In this document: positions 53,638 through 62,557 of the stretch, in pieces | Position numbering within the stretch: the stretch's first letter is position 1 | Layout of the letters: each line of letters starts with the position of its first letter | Source: JASSUD01 sp031963415 | GTDB lineage: Bacteria > Pseudomonadota > Gammaproteobacteria > Burkholderiales > Burkholderiaceae | Direction: 5' to 3' | DNA length: 64,000 nt | Assembly: GCA_031963415.1 (NCBI GenBank) | Contig: JASSUI010000001.1 | Span: 496,001-560,000 of the forward strand | Notes under the pieces: generated by a model | The model's database searches: none | Told to the model about the DNA's origin: nothing | The model's input: only the letters and a program-made list of their open reading frames with translations | Program-made: the position numbers and the translations under genes

Positions 53638-54060
53638 TTATTTAGGCAGTTTTCCATAAAACTGCGCAACCAGTTCTTCTACCAAATAGCGTTGCGCCTC
53701 AGGCAGTGCTTCAATTCTGTGCACAAGCGTTAGCGTCTCCAACACTGGCTTATAGGCTCTGTCAGAAGCAGTCTTAGCGTGCGCTAGGTCTGTTTCAGGG
53801 GGCGGTCCATAGTGCAGCCAGTGCTCACTAACCCCCAGCCATTCGGCGAGCGTTGTGATCTTACTGGCAGTAGGCATAGTGCGGCCGGTTAACCATTTAT
53901 GCGCAGTTTGTACCGACACCCCCATACTTCCTGGATGTTTTAAATTAAATAATCGCGCCAAATCAGTTGCACCCTTAATAGGCTTTGCGCTGCGATTCAG
54001 AGCAAGTCTTAGGCGCTGTGAGAAGGCGGCTTTTTCTTGAACAGATGGCATAGGCCGCAT
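53638..54060 (-). CDS. Cro/CI-type HTH transcriptional regulator
   Basis: 140 aa. An XRE-like HTH occupies residues 12-80 (FSQRLRLALNRSAKPIKGAT, GVSVQTAHKWLTGRTMPTAS, LAEWLGVSEHWLHYG), and a C-terminal helical segment ends RYLVEELVAQFYGKLPK. The architecture resembles prophage-repressor-derived regulators common in Burkholderia. Targets unknown; no phage genes surround it. Confidence 0.8.
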   Translation of the reverse strand: MRPMPSVQEKAAFSQRLRLALNRSAKPIKGATDLARLFNLKHPGSMGVSVQTAHKWLTGRTMPTASKITTLAEWLGVSEHWLHYGPPPETDLAHAKTASDRAYKPVLETLTLVHRIEALPEAQRYLVEELVAQFYGKLPK

Positions 54061-54483
54061 TCTGCAACGCCCTCACCCACGATATATCACTCTATCAAGC
54101 AATTTATTAACTAATTGGTTGACAATTTAGCCCGTCAGTTTTAATCTTCTATCTGAATGGTTAATAAGTGCCCTCTTAGAAGCTACACAGACTCTCACTA
54201 AGTTAGCCATTTGTTCATCTATACAGCGCACAGGAAATTGTCATTTACTTAGCCTTACCATAAACCTGGGTCAGCTAAGTAATGCCAATTTTTCTTTTGT
54301 TTTACATGTAATGCTCTTTCTATTGTGTCCCGAGACCTCCACACTTTCGTAGCGCGTTATAACAGTGGAATGGATTAGGGATTATTCCTAACTTAGAGGA
54401 ATATCATGCATAAACGCAATTTCTGTTGCTCTTCTGTTTTGACTTGCCCTTTTTCTCTATTTTTTAATTAGAGAGAGGCTACC
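54061..54483. other. Divergent spacer
   Basis: About 420 bp without a gene between the HTH regulator and the membrane/coiled-coil protein; AT-rich. Promoters in both directions are expected but not assigned. Confidence 0.35.
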
Positions 54484-55701
54484 ATGCGAGTCCTAGCTGG
54501 CCCAACAAACGCATCCCATCGTCTGAACAAGAAGAAAGGGCTGATTTATAACAATAAAAATCCAGATCAATCAGCGGAATATGGTCCGTCTATTTCGTAT
54601 TACCTTTTTAATCGAAACAATCCCAGACAGGCGCTGACTTATTCCCAAAGCAGCGAAAACAATTGGACAGTCTCTCCTCCTCAAAGGAAGGAAGAATCAG
54701 CATTTTTTAAAGACGCGGTGCTTATTCAGCACCACTTGGCAATGCCTCAACCGTTAAAAGTTCGACGGCGCATTACACAAGCGGAGCTAACTCAAGCTTT
54801 AGAAGCGGCTATTCCCCTCTGCTTAGAGGAACCGAAATTAGCGAGGAAGCAGGAAGCTGCATACTGGATTTCTCCGCCGATGACTTCTATTCCTGACGAT
54901 ATCAGGCAGAAAATAAGAGAGTTAAAAACCAAGCATTCTGATTCGATCCTGAGCTTTATCAATCGTTTATCGACGCTGTTAGATCAAAAAGATATCGATC
55001 GGCTTGAAAAGCCTGGTGGAGAATTCAATGAACGACTTCAAGAAATCAGAGATGACTTTACCCGAGCTGAATGTACGCAAGATTTAAAAGGTATAAAGTC
55101 AGCAACTAATGCGTTAGCTATATTGGTCTCAGATCTAAGCACATTAAGCACCAATCTGTATCAGTCACAAGCCCCCGATGTGCAAAAAATTGGAGCTCAT
55201 TTAACGATAAGCATGATCATTTCAGGGTTAGCAACAAGTTGTCTTTCTACAATCGTGGCTCTCCTTTTTCTACCGGGCTTCATCTCTGCTATTACTGGGA
55301 CCATCGTCGCCATTGTGTACGGATATTTTAAGTTACGACACGTACATCAGGAGAACACCTGCCTGGAAAAAGTGAAGGAATGGGATCAGGCTCGAGCTTC
55401 ATTACATGATGTTCAAGCAGAAATTAAGAATTTAGAAACTCAAGTTAAACAAGTGGAAGAAAGTATCATGGATAAAATTAATGCGGTCATACAGAGCCAT
55501 AACAATCTCGTCTCGATGGTGCTCTCCATGAGGCAACAAACAGAACAAATGCAGCAACAAATTGAAGAGTTAAAAGCCCAGCAATCTGAAAAAGCTGACA
55601 CAAAGCCAGTAATTGAATCTCAACAAGAGAATACTGAGTCGAAAGCAGCTGATCCAACGACAAAAGCATGGGATACGTCAACGGTGAAGCGAGTTGCGTA
55701 A
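54484..55701 (+). CDS. Uncharacterised membrane/coiled-coil protein, candidate effector
   Basis: 405 aa, not recognised. Residues 1-230 are polar and mostly helical; about 240-290 form a double hydrophobic hairpin (LTISMIISGLATSCLSTIVA, LFLPGFISAITGTIVAIVYG); 295-370 are a long coiled coil (LHDVQAEIKNLETQVKQVEE, RQQTEQMQQQIEELKAQQSE); the tail is polar and low-complexity. No Sec signal. A paired membrane hairpin next to coiled coil is seen in type III translocators and Inc-like proteins, so a host-interaction role is conceivable but unproven. AGAGAGG precedes the ATG. No homologous neighbour helps. Confidence 0.7.
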   Translation: MRVLAGPTNASHRLNKKKGLIYNNKNPDQSAEYGPSISYYLFNRNNPRQALTYSQSSENNWTVSPPQRKEESAFFKDAVLIQHHLAMPQPLKVRRRITQAELTQALEAAIPLCLEEPKLARKQEAAYWISPPMTSIPDDIRQKIRELKTKHSDSILSFINRLSTLLDQKDIDRLEKPGGEFNERLQEIRDDFTRAECTQDLKGIKSATNALAILVSDLSTLSTNLYQSQAPDVQKIGAHLTISMIISGLATSCLSTIVALLFLPGFISAITGTIVAIVYGYFKLRHVHQENTCLEKVKEWDQARASLHDVQAEIKNLETQVKQVEESIMDKINAVIQSHNNLVSMVLSMRQQTEQMQQQIEELKAQQSEKADTKPVIESQQENTESKAADPTTKAWDTSTVKRVA

Positions 55702-55718
55702 AGCCTTTCAAGATCTAA

Positions 55719-55872
55719 GAATTTATTCACAAATTGTCTAAAGGCCATCAGCCAGCGGAGGCCGGAGCGCAGCAACCTTTGTTTCGGAGGAATAGATGGA
55801 GACATTGCGAGCCCCGTCAAAGGCGTCACAAAACCGTGGATACGGTCTCTTAGGCGATTTGTGGACAGATAC
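55719..55872. mobile_element. MITE-like element, family A
   Basis: GAATTTATTCACAAATTGTC to GGCGATTTGTGGACAGATAC, 154 bp, TAA before the left end. It lies 17 bp after the preceding gene's stop. Confidence 0.7.
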
Positions 55873-56404
55873 AAAGCTCTAAACAACCTCTGTAGCAAAA
55901 AGTGCCATTACTGCAAGTACATTAGTACCTACACTAGGGCTGCAGTTATTTATCCTGCACCCTTCAGATTAACAGCGGCTCCTTAGTTATAGTTCGTGAC
56001 GAATAACTGCCTAGCCTGCGTTAGGCTGGACAAAAAATGCGACTACAAAAGAATAATGCCTTCTGCATCAGTCGCTCGGCTCGGACCTTCTCCATGATCA
56101 CATTCAAGGCAACGGTGGGGATAAACGAAATTTGATTGTGCGCGCTACGGAAAGAACACTCTTATCGTTGCGGGCCTTAGCTTGTTAAAACGTCTCTTAT
56201 TGAAAATTTTCTTGAGCCTATAACCCATAAAAAATATAGAACACGCATTAATTCAGCACTGACCACCCAAAGAGCTGTGCTGCCCTACTTAGTGGCAAAG
56301 AAAATAATCACATCCTAATTTTTATAGCGATTTCTCTTAAGAACATTAAATTTCGTGTACCATCCCAAGCATATATACCAAACTGAGTAGGATAAATATA
56401 AACC
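55873..56404. other. Gene-free spacer upstream of the MHS transporter
   Basis: About 530 bp. No supported gene or repeat; short frames only. Confidence 0.4.
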
Positions 56405-57688
56405 ATGGACAAGGATCGACGAATTTTCTCCATTCTCGTTGTGTCAGCGGGAAATCTTGTTGAGTGGTTTGATTTCTATATCTATTCCTTTTGTGCAATT
56501 TACTTTGCACCTGCTTTTTTTCCTCAGGGCAATACAACAACTCAGCTACTGAATACGGCCGGCATCTTCGCTGCTGGCTTTTTTATGCGCCCTCTCGGTG
56601 CCTGGTTTTTTGGCCGTTTGGCTGATCGACACGGACGCCGTCTAGCAACTATCGTGTCAGCATTAATGATGAGCGGCGGCTCACTGGCGATTGCTTTTCT
56701 GCCAACCTATGCCAGCATCGGCCAGCTAGCGCCTGTGCTACTACTTCTCGCACGCTTAATACAAGGTTTCTCAGTCGGGGGGGAGTATGGAGTAAGTGCG
56801 GCCTATTTAAGTGAAGTCGCATACGATAAGCACCGTGGCTTATTTGCTTCGTTTCAACCGATGACTTTGATTTGTGGCCAGTTATTAGCACTCGTCTCAA
56901 TGATATTGCTACAGCACTTTTTAGCCGATGCGCAATTGAAAGAATGGGGCTGGAGGCTCTTATTTTTAGTCGGTGCAGGTGGTGCGTTGATCGTCCTGTG
57001 GCTACGGCGATCATTACAAGAAACCACCTCTGAAGCAGACAGAACCGATCAACACGCCGGCACACTAAAAGGCTTATGGCAGCATAAGCGCTCTTGCCTA
57101 ACCATCATCGGCCTAACTGCAAGCGGTTCACTGACTTTTTACACGTTTACCACCTATATGCAGAAGTATCTGGTTAATACGGTCGGCCTTCAGCCAAAGC
57201 TGGTCAGTATGTTAATGCTGGGCGCGATATCACTTTGCTTACCTCTGTATCCCCTTTACGGTGCGCTGTCTGACAAAATTGGACGCAAAGCAATGATGAT
57301 CATTTTTAGCGCGCTCACCGCCTGCGTTACGCTGCCTCTGATGTCTGCACTCGCGAAGACACCTAATATGTATGAGTTATTCGTACTGATCTTGCTTGCG
57401 TTAATGGTCATGATTTTTTACACCTCTATCGGCGGTTTACTCAAAGCAGAAATGTTTCCCACATCATTACGCGCGCTAGGTGTTTCTTTACCTTTTGCAT
57501 TAGCTAATGCTCTGTTTGGTGGAACGGCTGAATACATCGCATTGTGGACAAAATCATTAGGAATAGAATCCAGTTTTTATATCTATGTGACAGTAGTGGC
57601 ATTAATTAGCTTATGCATTTCTCTCACGATGCCAGACGCTCGCCGACAGGGCTACTTACAAAATAAGCCGCTAGAGGGCAGCCTTTAA
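56405..57688 (+). CDS. MFS transporter, metabolite:H+ symporter (KgtP/ProP-like)
   Basis: 427 aa, 12 helices. Start MDKDRRIFSILVVSAGNLVE followed by WFDFYIYSF is the hallmark of the MHS family; RLADRHGRRLATIVS and GALSDKIGRKAMMI are the MFS loops, and LIQGFSVGGEYGVSAAYLSE is the helix-4 motif. Likely substrate is a dicarboxylate such as alpha-ketoglutarate, or a compatible solute; specificity cannot be read from sequence. Confidence 0.85.
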   Translation: MDKDRRIFSILVVSAGNLVEWFDFYIYSFCAIYFAPAFFPQGNTTTQLLNTAGIFAAGFFMRPLGAWFFGRLADRHGRRLATIVSALMMSGGSLAIAFLPTYASIGQLAPVLLLLARLIQGFSVGGEYGVSAAYLSEVAYDKHRGLFASFQPMTLICGQLLALVSMILLQHFLADAQLKEWGWRLLFLVGAGGALIVLWLRRSLQETTSEADRTDQHAGTLKGLWQHKRSCLTIIGLTASGSLTFYTFTTYMQKYLVNTVGLQPKLVSMLMLGAISLCLPLYPLYGALSDKIGRKAMMIIFSALTACVTLPLMSALAKTPNMYELFVLILLALMVMIFYTSIGGLLKAEMFPTSLRALGVSLPFALANALFGGTAEYIALWTKSLGIESSFYIYVTVVALISLCISLTMPDARRQGYLQNKPLEGSL

Positions 57689-57740
57689 TTTAAAGCCTAC
57701 AGAGAAATCAACGGCTTTATTCTTGGTGCGTGCCTTTTAA

Positions 57741-57935
57741 GAACCTGTTCATAATCTTTTAAAAAAGCGACTTAGAAGCTTGTATAGGCTCATGTTGGGG
57801 TTCCTTTGTCACCCCAACCTACGACTTTTCGGCAAATTTTGTAGGTTGGGGTGAGGCACGAACCCCAACGTGATTCAGAATGGTAGGTTTCCTTCACGAG
57901 AGGTAAGGACGCTCTTTGAACACTTTAAACCCTAC
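57741..57935. mobile_element. MITE-like element, family B (between MHS transporter and recB)
   Basis: Starts GAACCTGTTCATAATC after TAA and has the GTTGGGGTTCCTTTGTCACC inverted repeat (57792-57870). The right end is degenerate and its limit approximate. It occupies the place where recD would be expected downstream of recB. Confidence 0.7.
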
Positions 57936-57963
57936 CCTAACCGGAACACAGCATCTGGCACCA

Positions 57964-60900
57964 TCAAACTGCTATTTTTTCTTGTTGATTTTTTTCTCTC
58001 TGTAGCAAGCCATCGAGCGCTTCAATCAACCTAAAATCTGGCGTATCAGCATACACACCTGTCGCTCCCATTTCTGAACGCCAAGTTGGACGCACACCAC
58101 GTACAAATAGATAGAGATAGCCACCGAAGTGGGTTGTGTAGTTGTAATCGGGCAAGCGCATGCGCAAATAGCGATGAAGCGCCAATGTATAAATTAATGC
58201 TTGCAGATGGTAGCCCTGCGTTGCCATAACTTCGGCCAGTGCAGCCTGCTCGTAATCTGCCGCTTGCTCACCTAAGTAATGAGATTTCCAGTCAATTAAC
58301 CAGAAGCGTCCCTGATATTCAAACACCAGATCAACAAATCCTTTTACATATCCACGTAACGCACTGCCTTGCAAAGCAATATCAGGATAACCATGCTGTA
58401 AGAGCAGTTGACGTATGGCATTCAGTTCGCCGTGTGCTGGAAAGGTAAATTCCAATTCAGTTTGCTTTCGTGCTGGGTCAAGCGCGGCTAAGGTCAGACC
58501 AGCAGCACATGGGGTCAACTCAGTTAACGCAAGGTCGTGTAACAAACGCATCATCATCGCTTGCAGTGACTCGGGCGACACAGACGTTGATAATGGATAT
58601 TCGCGCACGACCCGCTCAATCACCGCAGGCCATGTATCAGGCTTTGCAAAATCAACTAACTCAAGCAAACGGTGCAAACATTCACCTGCTGCTGCACCGC
58701 GAGGGAAATTAAGAATATCGTCGACCGCATGCTCGGTTGCCATTAATTCAGGCGCAGAGGCGGGGGGCAGTAGTGTAGGCGGCATGACGTTCATCGTATG
58801 CGCGTCATAATCAGCCAGTATCTCAAATAAATTTTCTCTTTCTCTCGCTGCCTCTCTACTTGCAGTGAGCGAAGTAAAGCTCGCAGTTTGCCAGCTCTCT
58901 CGCAAAAACCGATGAGCTGACCGCGCCTGGAAAGTAGCATCGTTTTCTTGCGCACGCGACGGCAAACGTGTAGATGAAACCATTGGCAAAGGCCTAACCT
59001 GAATCGTCTCATCAGCCAACACTTGCCAAGCTGCGTTGATTTCTTCTGCCGGTGGCGGTTGCGTAAGCCACGCTGAAAATTCATACCCGCCTCCTGCAAT
59101 AAGCCAGTTCAACATACTGCCTCTGGCCTCTTTAGTACTTGCGCTCGCGCCGGTCGTATATAGCCCAGCAACGACATAACAGCGATACACAGCGCGTGTA
59201 AGCGCAACGTAAATTAAACGTGCTCTTTCTGCTTGCTGCTCACGCTTGGTAGCCTCTTTAGCCTGTGTCATATCAGCCTGCGCGCCCCCATAATGCAAAA
59301 TTGCACGCGCGCTATTCGCGTCATGATATTCATACGCCGTGGGTAGCGCGCTATAAGTTGCTTTGGGCATGGTCGCGTCATACAAGAAAGGGCAAAACAC
59401 CACTGGATATTCCAAGCCTTTTGACTTGTGCACAGTAACGATCTGCACCAAATTTTTATCCGACTCAAGTCGCACTTGCATCTCATCGTCGCAACGCTCA
59501 CTTGCGCGTTGTGCGCTTAACCAGCGCATCGTTGCGGCAATATTCGGCTGAAGCGCAGCCTGCATCTGTATCAGTTCAGTAAGATGCGCTAAATCGGCTA
59601 AGCGACGCTCACCATTTGGACCTGCAGCAATGCGCTGCGCAATCTGCAGCTCGTTGCTCAACCCACGCCACATCACAGCAAAACCGTGCGTTTGCCATAG
59701 CCAACGGTAACGCGTAAAACGCTCAGCCCAAAAAGCAAGGCCAGGTGTTTCAGATCCAGAATGGCTAGCCGGCAAGCTTAACTCTTCATCGAGTTGGGCT
59801 AAGGTGCTTGCTTCTACCCCAAACCAATCGACTGTCAACGCGCCGCGCAAGCGCCGTGCATCGCTAGGCAGCGCAATCGCATGCAGCACGCACTCAAGAT
59901 CTTGCGCTTCAGGCGTACAAAATACAGAAATTTGCGCTACTTCAACACTGCCAATACCCACTTGTGCCAGTGCTCGCTTAATTAAATTACCTTGCCGATG
60001 CGTCTGAACGATAACTGCAATATCGCGTGGATTTAGTCCAGTTTGAGCGGCCGTTTGATGAGCTGTGTCGCTTACGTTATCGCTAGCCGCGCTCATCGAA
60101 GAATGCTGCGCAGCCGGTAACTTAAGTAAACGCACAATCTCTGCAGCGCATGCGTGAGCAGCACGCCTTAACGCATCATTTTTAGACAGCATTTCCTCAC
60201 CCTGAGGCAACGTCCAAACATGCAAATCAGCTGCTGGCTCGTCATGATCGACAAACGGAGCTTGCTTAGCACTACCTGCATGCACTGCTTGATACGTCAA
60301 ACCATCCAAAACGAAAGCCTGCAGATTACGACTAAACAATCGATTGCACGCAGCAATTAACGCAGCCGTTGAGCGTTGATTAGTCGCCAACGTGTAACAC
60401 GCACTCGCCTGTTTCCTAGCAGATAAATAAGTATGCAAGTCAGCCGCGCGAAAACTATAGATAGCCTGTTTGGGATCACCCACTAAAAAAAGTGGGCCGT
60501 GCGGCGCAAAAATCTGGTTGAAAATATCGAATTGCAGCGGGTCAGTATCTTGAAATTCATCAATCAAAGCGGCTGGATAACGGCGCTTAAGCGCCTGTGC
60601 AAGCCAGGGCTGAGCTACTAGGGAAGAATGTAAATTAGCCAGCAAATCATCAAATGACATTACACGGCACACCTGCTTTCTTTCACGCAGCACAGCAGGT
60701 GCCCAGCTCAGCCATTCTTTAATCAAAGTCAGCCAACGTTTTGTGTGCTCTGCCTGCGCAGCCTCAATCTTGGCGAGCAGCGTATCAGCTAGCTCAAAAA
60801 AAGGATGGGCAGGCGCAACGCAACCCTTTTTAACACGTGCTGCCAAAATCGAAACGGTCAACAAATTGGCTTTCTCACTAAGCGGCGCCTGAGCGTCACC

Positions 60901-61782
60901 CTGCGCAAAATAATCGTGCCAAGCCGCAAAAGCGAGCGTAAGCGTGGCTGGCTTATAAGAAGTTGCCTTCAGATTGCTCAGCGCCTCATCCATCAATTGC
61001 GCCAGCGCCTGATGTTGTTCTTGCCAAAGAGTGCGTGCTGCTTCAAATAACTCAGTCAATGCTAGGTTAGCGTTGCTTGGCTGTCGCTCATTTAATGTTG
61101 GTTCAGATAAGGTATTTTCCTCTGCTATATCAAACACAAGATGCGCTAATGGCTTTTGCAAATGACGCTTAAGTTGTTCATCTAGCGCTGCTGGTGTCGC
61201 GCTCCGTTCGGCTAACCATTTGGCAAAGTCTGAGTCGGCTACCGCCGCAGGCTCAATATGCGAGCGCCAAAACTCGACAGCCAGCTCGAACCGTAACGCG
61301 TCATCCTGCGTCGTCCAGTCAAACTCAAACGGTAACGCAGCAGCAAAAGGCGCTTCTTGCAACGCACGTTGGCAAAAACCATGGATCGTATGAATCGCTG
61401 CTTGATCAAAGCTATGCAAAGCGTACTCAAGCCGCAGTCGCGCTTCTTCTGGCGAAACCACGACCCCTATTGTGGTTTCAAGCAAGCGCTTTACAAAAGG
61501 CTCATCCTGCGCTGCCCCTCCGCGCAGTACATAAACTAATAAAGCCAATCGAGCACGAATTCTCTCACACAACTCAGCCGTGGCCGCTTTCGTAAAAGTC
61601 ACCACTAAAATTTGCTCAACACTTAACGCTTTCTCGAGCAGCAGCCGTACATATAAGGCACAAATATTCCAAGTTTTACCTGTGCCAGCTGACGCCTCGA
61701 TTTGCGTGACGCCATCTAGTGGGCAGGTGAATACATCGAATTCTTGGGTATCTAGTGAGTTATCTGTTTTGGTCATGCCCAT
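57964..61782 (-). CDS. recB: Exodeoxyribonuclease V beta subunit RecB
   Basis: Helicase-nuclease of the RecBCD complex. The 1272-aa protein has UvrD-type motifs: Walker A IEASAGTGKTWNICALYVRL, Ia VTFTKAATAEL, Walker B AALIDEFQDTDPLQFD, LVGDPKQAIYSFRAADLHTY, TVHKSKGLEYPVVFCPF, and a C-terminal nuclease with GFVDLVFEYQGRFWLIDWKS (catalytic Asp and Lys). All key motifs look intact. recC lies upstream across a 775-bp AT-rich insert; recD is not found downstream. Confidence 0.95.
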   Translation of the reverse strand: MGMTKTDNSLDTQEFDVFTCPLDGVTQIEASAGTGKTWNICALYVRLLLEKALSVEQILVVTFTKAATAELCERIRARLALLVYVLRGGAAQDEPFVKRLLETTIGVVVSPEEARLRLEYALHSFDQAAIHTIHGFCQRALQEAPFAAALPFEFDWTTQDDALRFELAVEFWRSHIEPAAVADSDFAKWLAERSATPAALDEQLKRHLQKPLAHLVFDIAEENTLSEPTLNERQPSNANLALTELFEAARTLWQEQHQALAQLMDEALSNLKATSYKPATLTLAFAAWHDYFAQGDAQAPLSEKANLLTVSILAARVKKGCVAPAHPFFELADTLLAKIEAAQAEHTKRWLTLIKEWLSWAPAVLRERKQVCRVMSFDDLLANLHSSLVAQPWLAQALKRRYPAALIDEFQDTDPLQFDIFNQIFAPHGPLFLVGDPKQAIYSFRAADLHTYLSARKQASACYTLATNQRSTAALIAACNRLFSRNLQAFVLDGLTYQAVHAGSAKQAPFVDHDEPAADLHVWTLPQGEEMLSKNDALRRAAHACAAEIVRLLKLPAAQHSSMSAASDNVSDTAHQTAAQTGLNPRDIAVIVQTHRQGNLIKRALAQVGIGSVEVAQISVFCTPEAQDLECVLHAIALPSDARRLRGALTVDWFGVEASTLAQLDEELSLPASHSGSETPGLAFWAERFTRYRWLWQTHGFAVMWRGLSNELQIAQRIAAGPNGERRLADLAHLTELIQMQAALQPNIAATMRWLSAQRASERCDDEMQVRLESDKNLVQIVTVHKSKGLEYPVVFCPFLYDATMPKATYSALPTAYEYHDANSARAILHYGGAQADMTQAKEATKREQQAERARLIYVALTRAVYRCYVVAGLYTTGASASTKEARGSMLNWLIAGGGYEFSAWLTQPPPAEEINAAWQVLADETIQVRPLPMVSSTRLPSRAQENDATFQARSAHRFLRESWQTASFTSLTASREAARERENLFEILADYDAHTMNVMPPTLLPPASAPELMATEHAVDDILNFPRGAAAGECLHRLLELVDFAKPDTWPAVIERVVREYPLSTSVSPESLQAMMMRLLHDLALTELTPCAAGLTLAALDPARKQTELEFTFPAHGELNAIRQLLLQHGYPDIALQGSALRGYVKGFVDLVFEYQGRFWLIDWKSHYLGEQAADYEQAALAEVMATQGYHLQALIYTLALHRYLRMRLPDYNYTTHFGGYLYLFVRGVRPTWRSEMGATGVYADTPDFRLIEALDGLLQREKNQQEKIAV

Positions 61783-61965
61783 TTTTTAAAATGACCTATG
61801 TTTGAGTTAAGGAATCTATGCATAGCAAAAAGAGCAAGAATCATAAATATTTTTCGTTTTCTATAAAATATACAAAATTTCGCACACCAATATATTTAAT
61901 ATATTTCTTAGGATATATTAAATAAAACATAATATTAATTTCGCCATTCCATTTCAGAGAAAAAT

Positions 61966-62460
61966 ATGCCGTCATCTTTAGATAACATCACGAAAAAAAT
62001 TTCCACCAAACTTGACGAAATCAAAGATACTTTCTCGTCCATAATAGAAAATATCGCTACCGACATACGCGGTGCACGAAGGGAACCTCCCTTGGAACGA
62101 AAAATAATTATGCAACCGATTACAGCAGAACACCCAGCAAATCAATCAAATACAGCCCCACATAATACTCCAGCAAACCATACACCAGAAGCGTCTTTAA
62201 ATTTTTATGCTCCCGATTCAACTGGTGCGGCAGAAAGGCAAATTCAAAATGCAAATTCATCTTCTGTTAATAACTTACCTATGAATAGCCGTGTATTACA
62301 AGATAATAAGTTCTCTTATGATGATCTTGCCAAGCAGTTACAAAGCACAAGGGATAGTTTTAACGAGCAACTTGAATTAAGCAATGCAATACGAAAAGAC
62401 TCGACAAAATACCAAGCAAAAATTAATAATAGAAAAAATGGAAATAAACATAAAATATAA
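61966..62460 (+). CDS. Small AT-rich hypothetical protein inserted between recC and recB
   Basis: 164 aa, not recognised; Asn/Ser/Lys-rich, no membrane helix, probable N-terminal helix (LDNITKKISTKLDEIKDTFS) and a C-terminal helix (YDDLAKQLQSTRDSFNEQLE). It is encoded opposite to recC and recB within a markedly AT-rich stretch (61783-62557), suggesting acquisition by transfer. The start ATG 61966 has a weak AGAG upstream. It could be a secreted protein or a relic; function unknown. Confidence 0.5.
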   Translation: MPSSLDNITKKISTKLDEIKDTFSSIIENIATDIRGARREPPLERKIIMQPITAEHPANQSNTAPHNTPANHTPEASLNFYAPDSTGAAERQIQNANSSSVNNLPMNSRVLQDNKFSYDDLAKQLQSTRDSFNEQLELSNAIRKDSTKYQAKINNRKNGNKHKI

Positions 62461-62557
62461 ATAGAAAAATTATTTATATTTTTTAAATATATTTTTAATA
62501 TAAATACAATAAATTTAAATCACTCTAACTACTACAATTACTGATGGAAGCGAGCAT

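Noticed and set aside
53638..54060. Prophage based on the Cro/CI-type regulator
   Set aside because: No integrase, structural or lysis genes nearby; such regulators are common outside phages.
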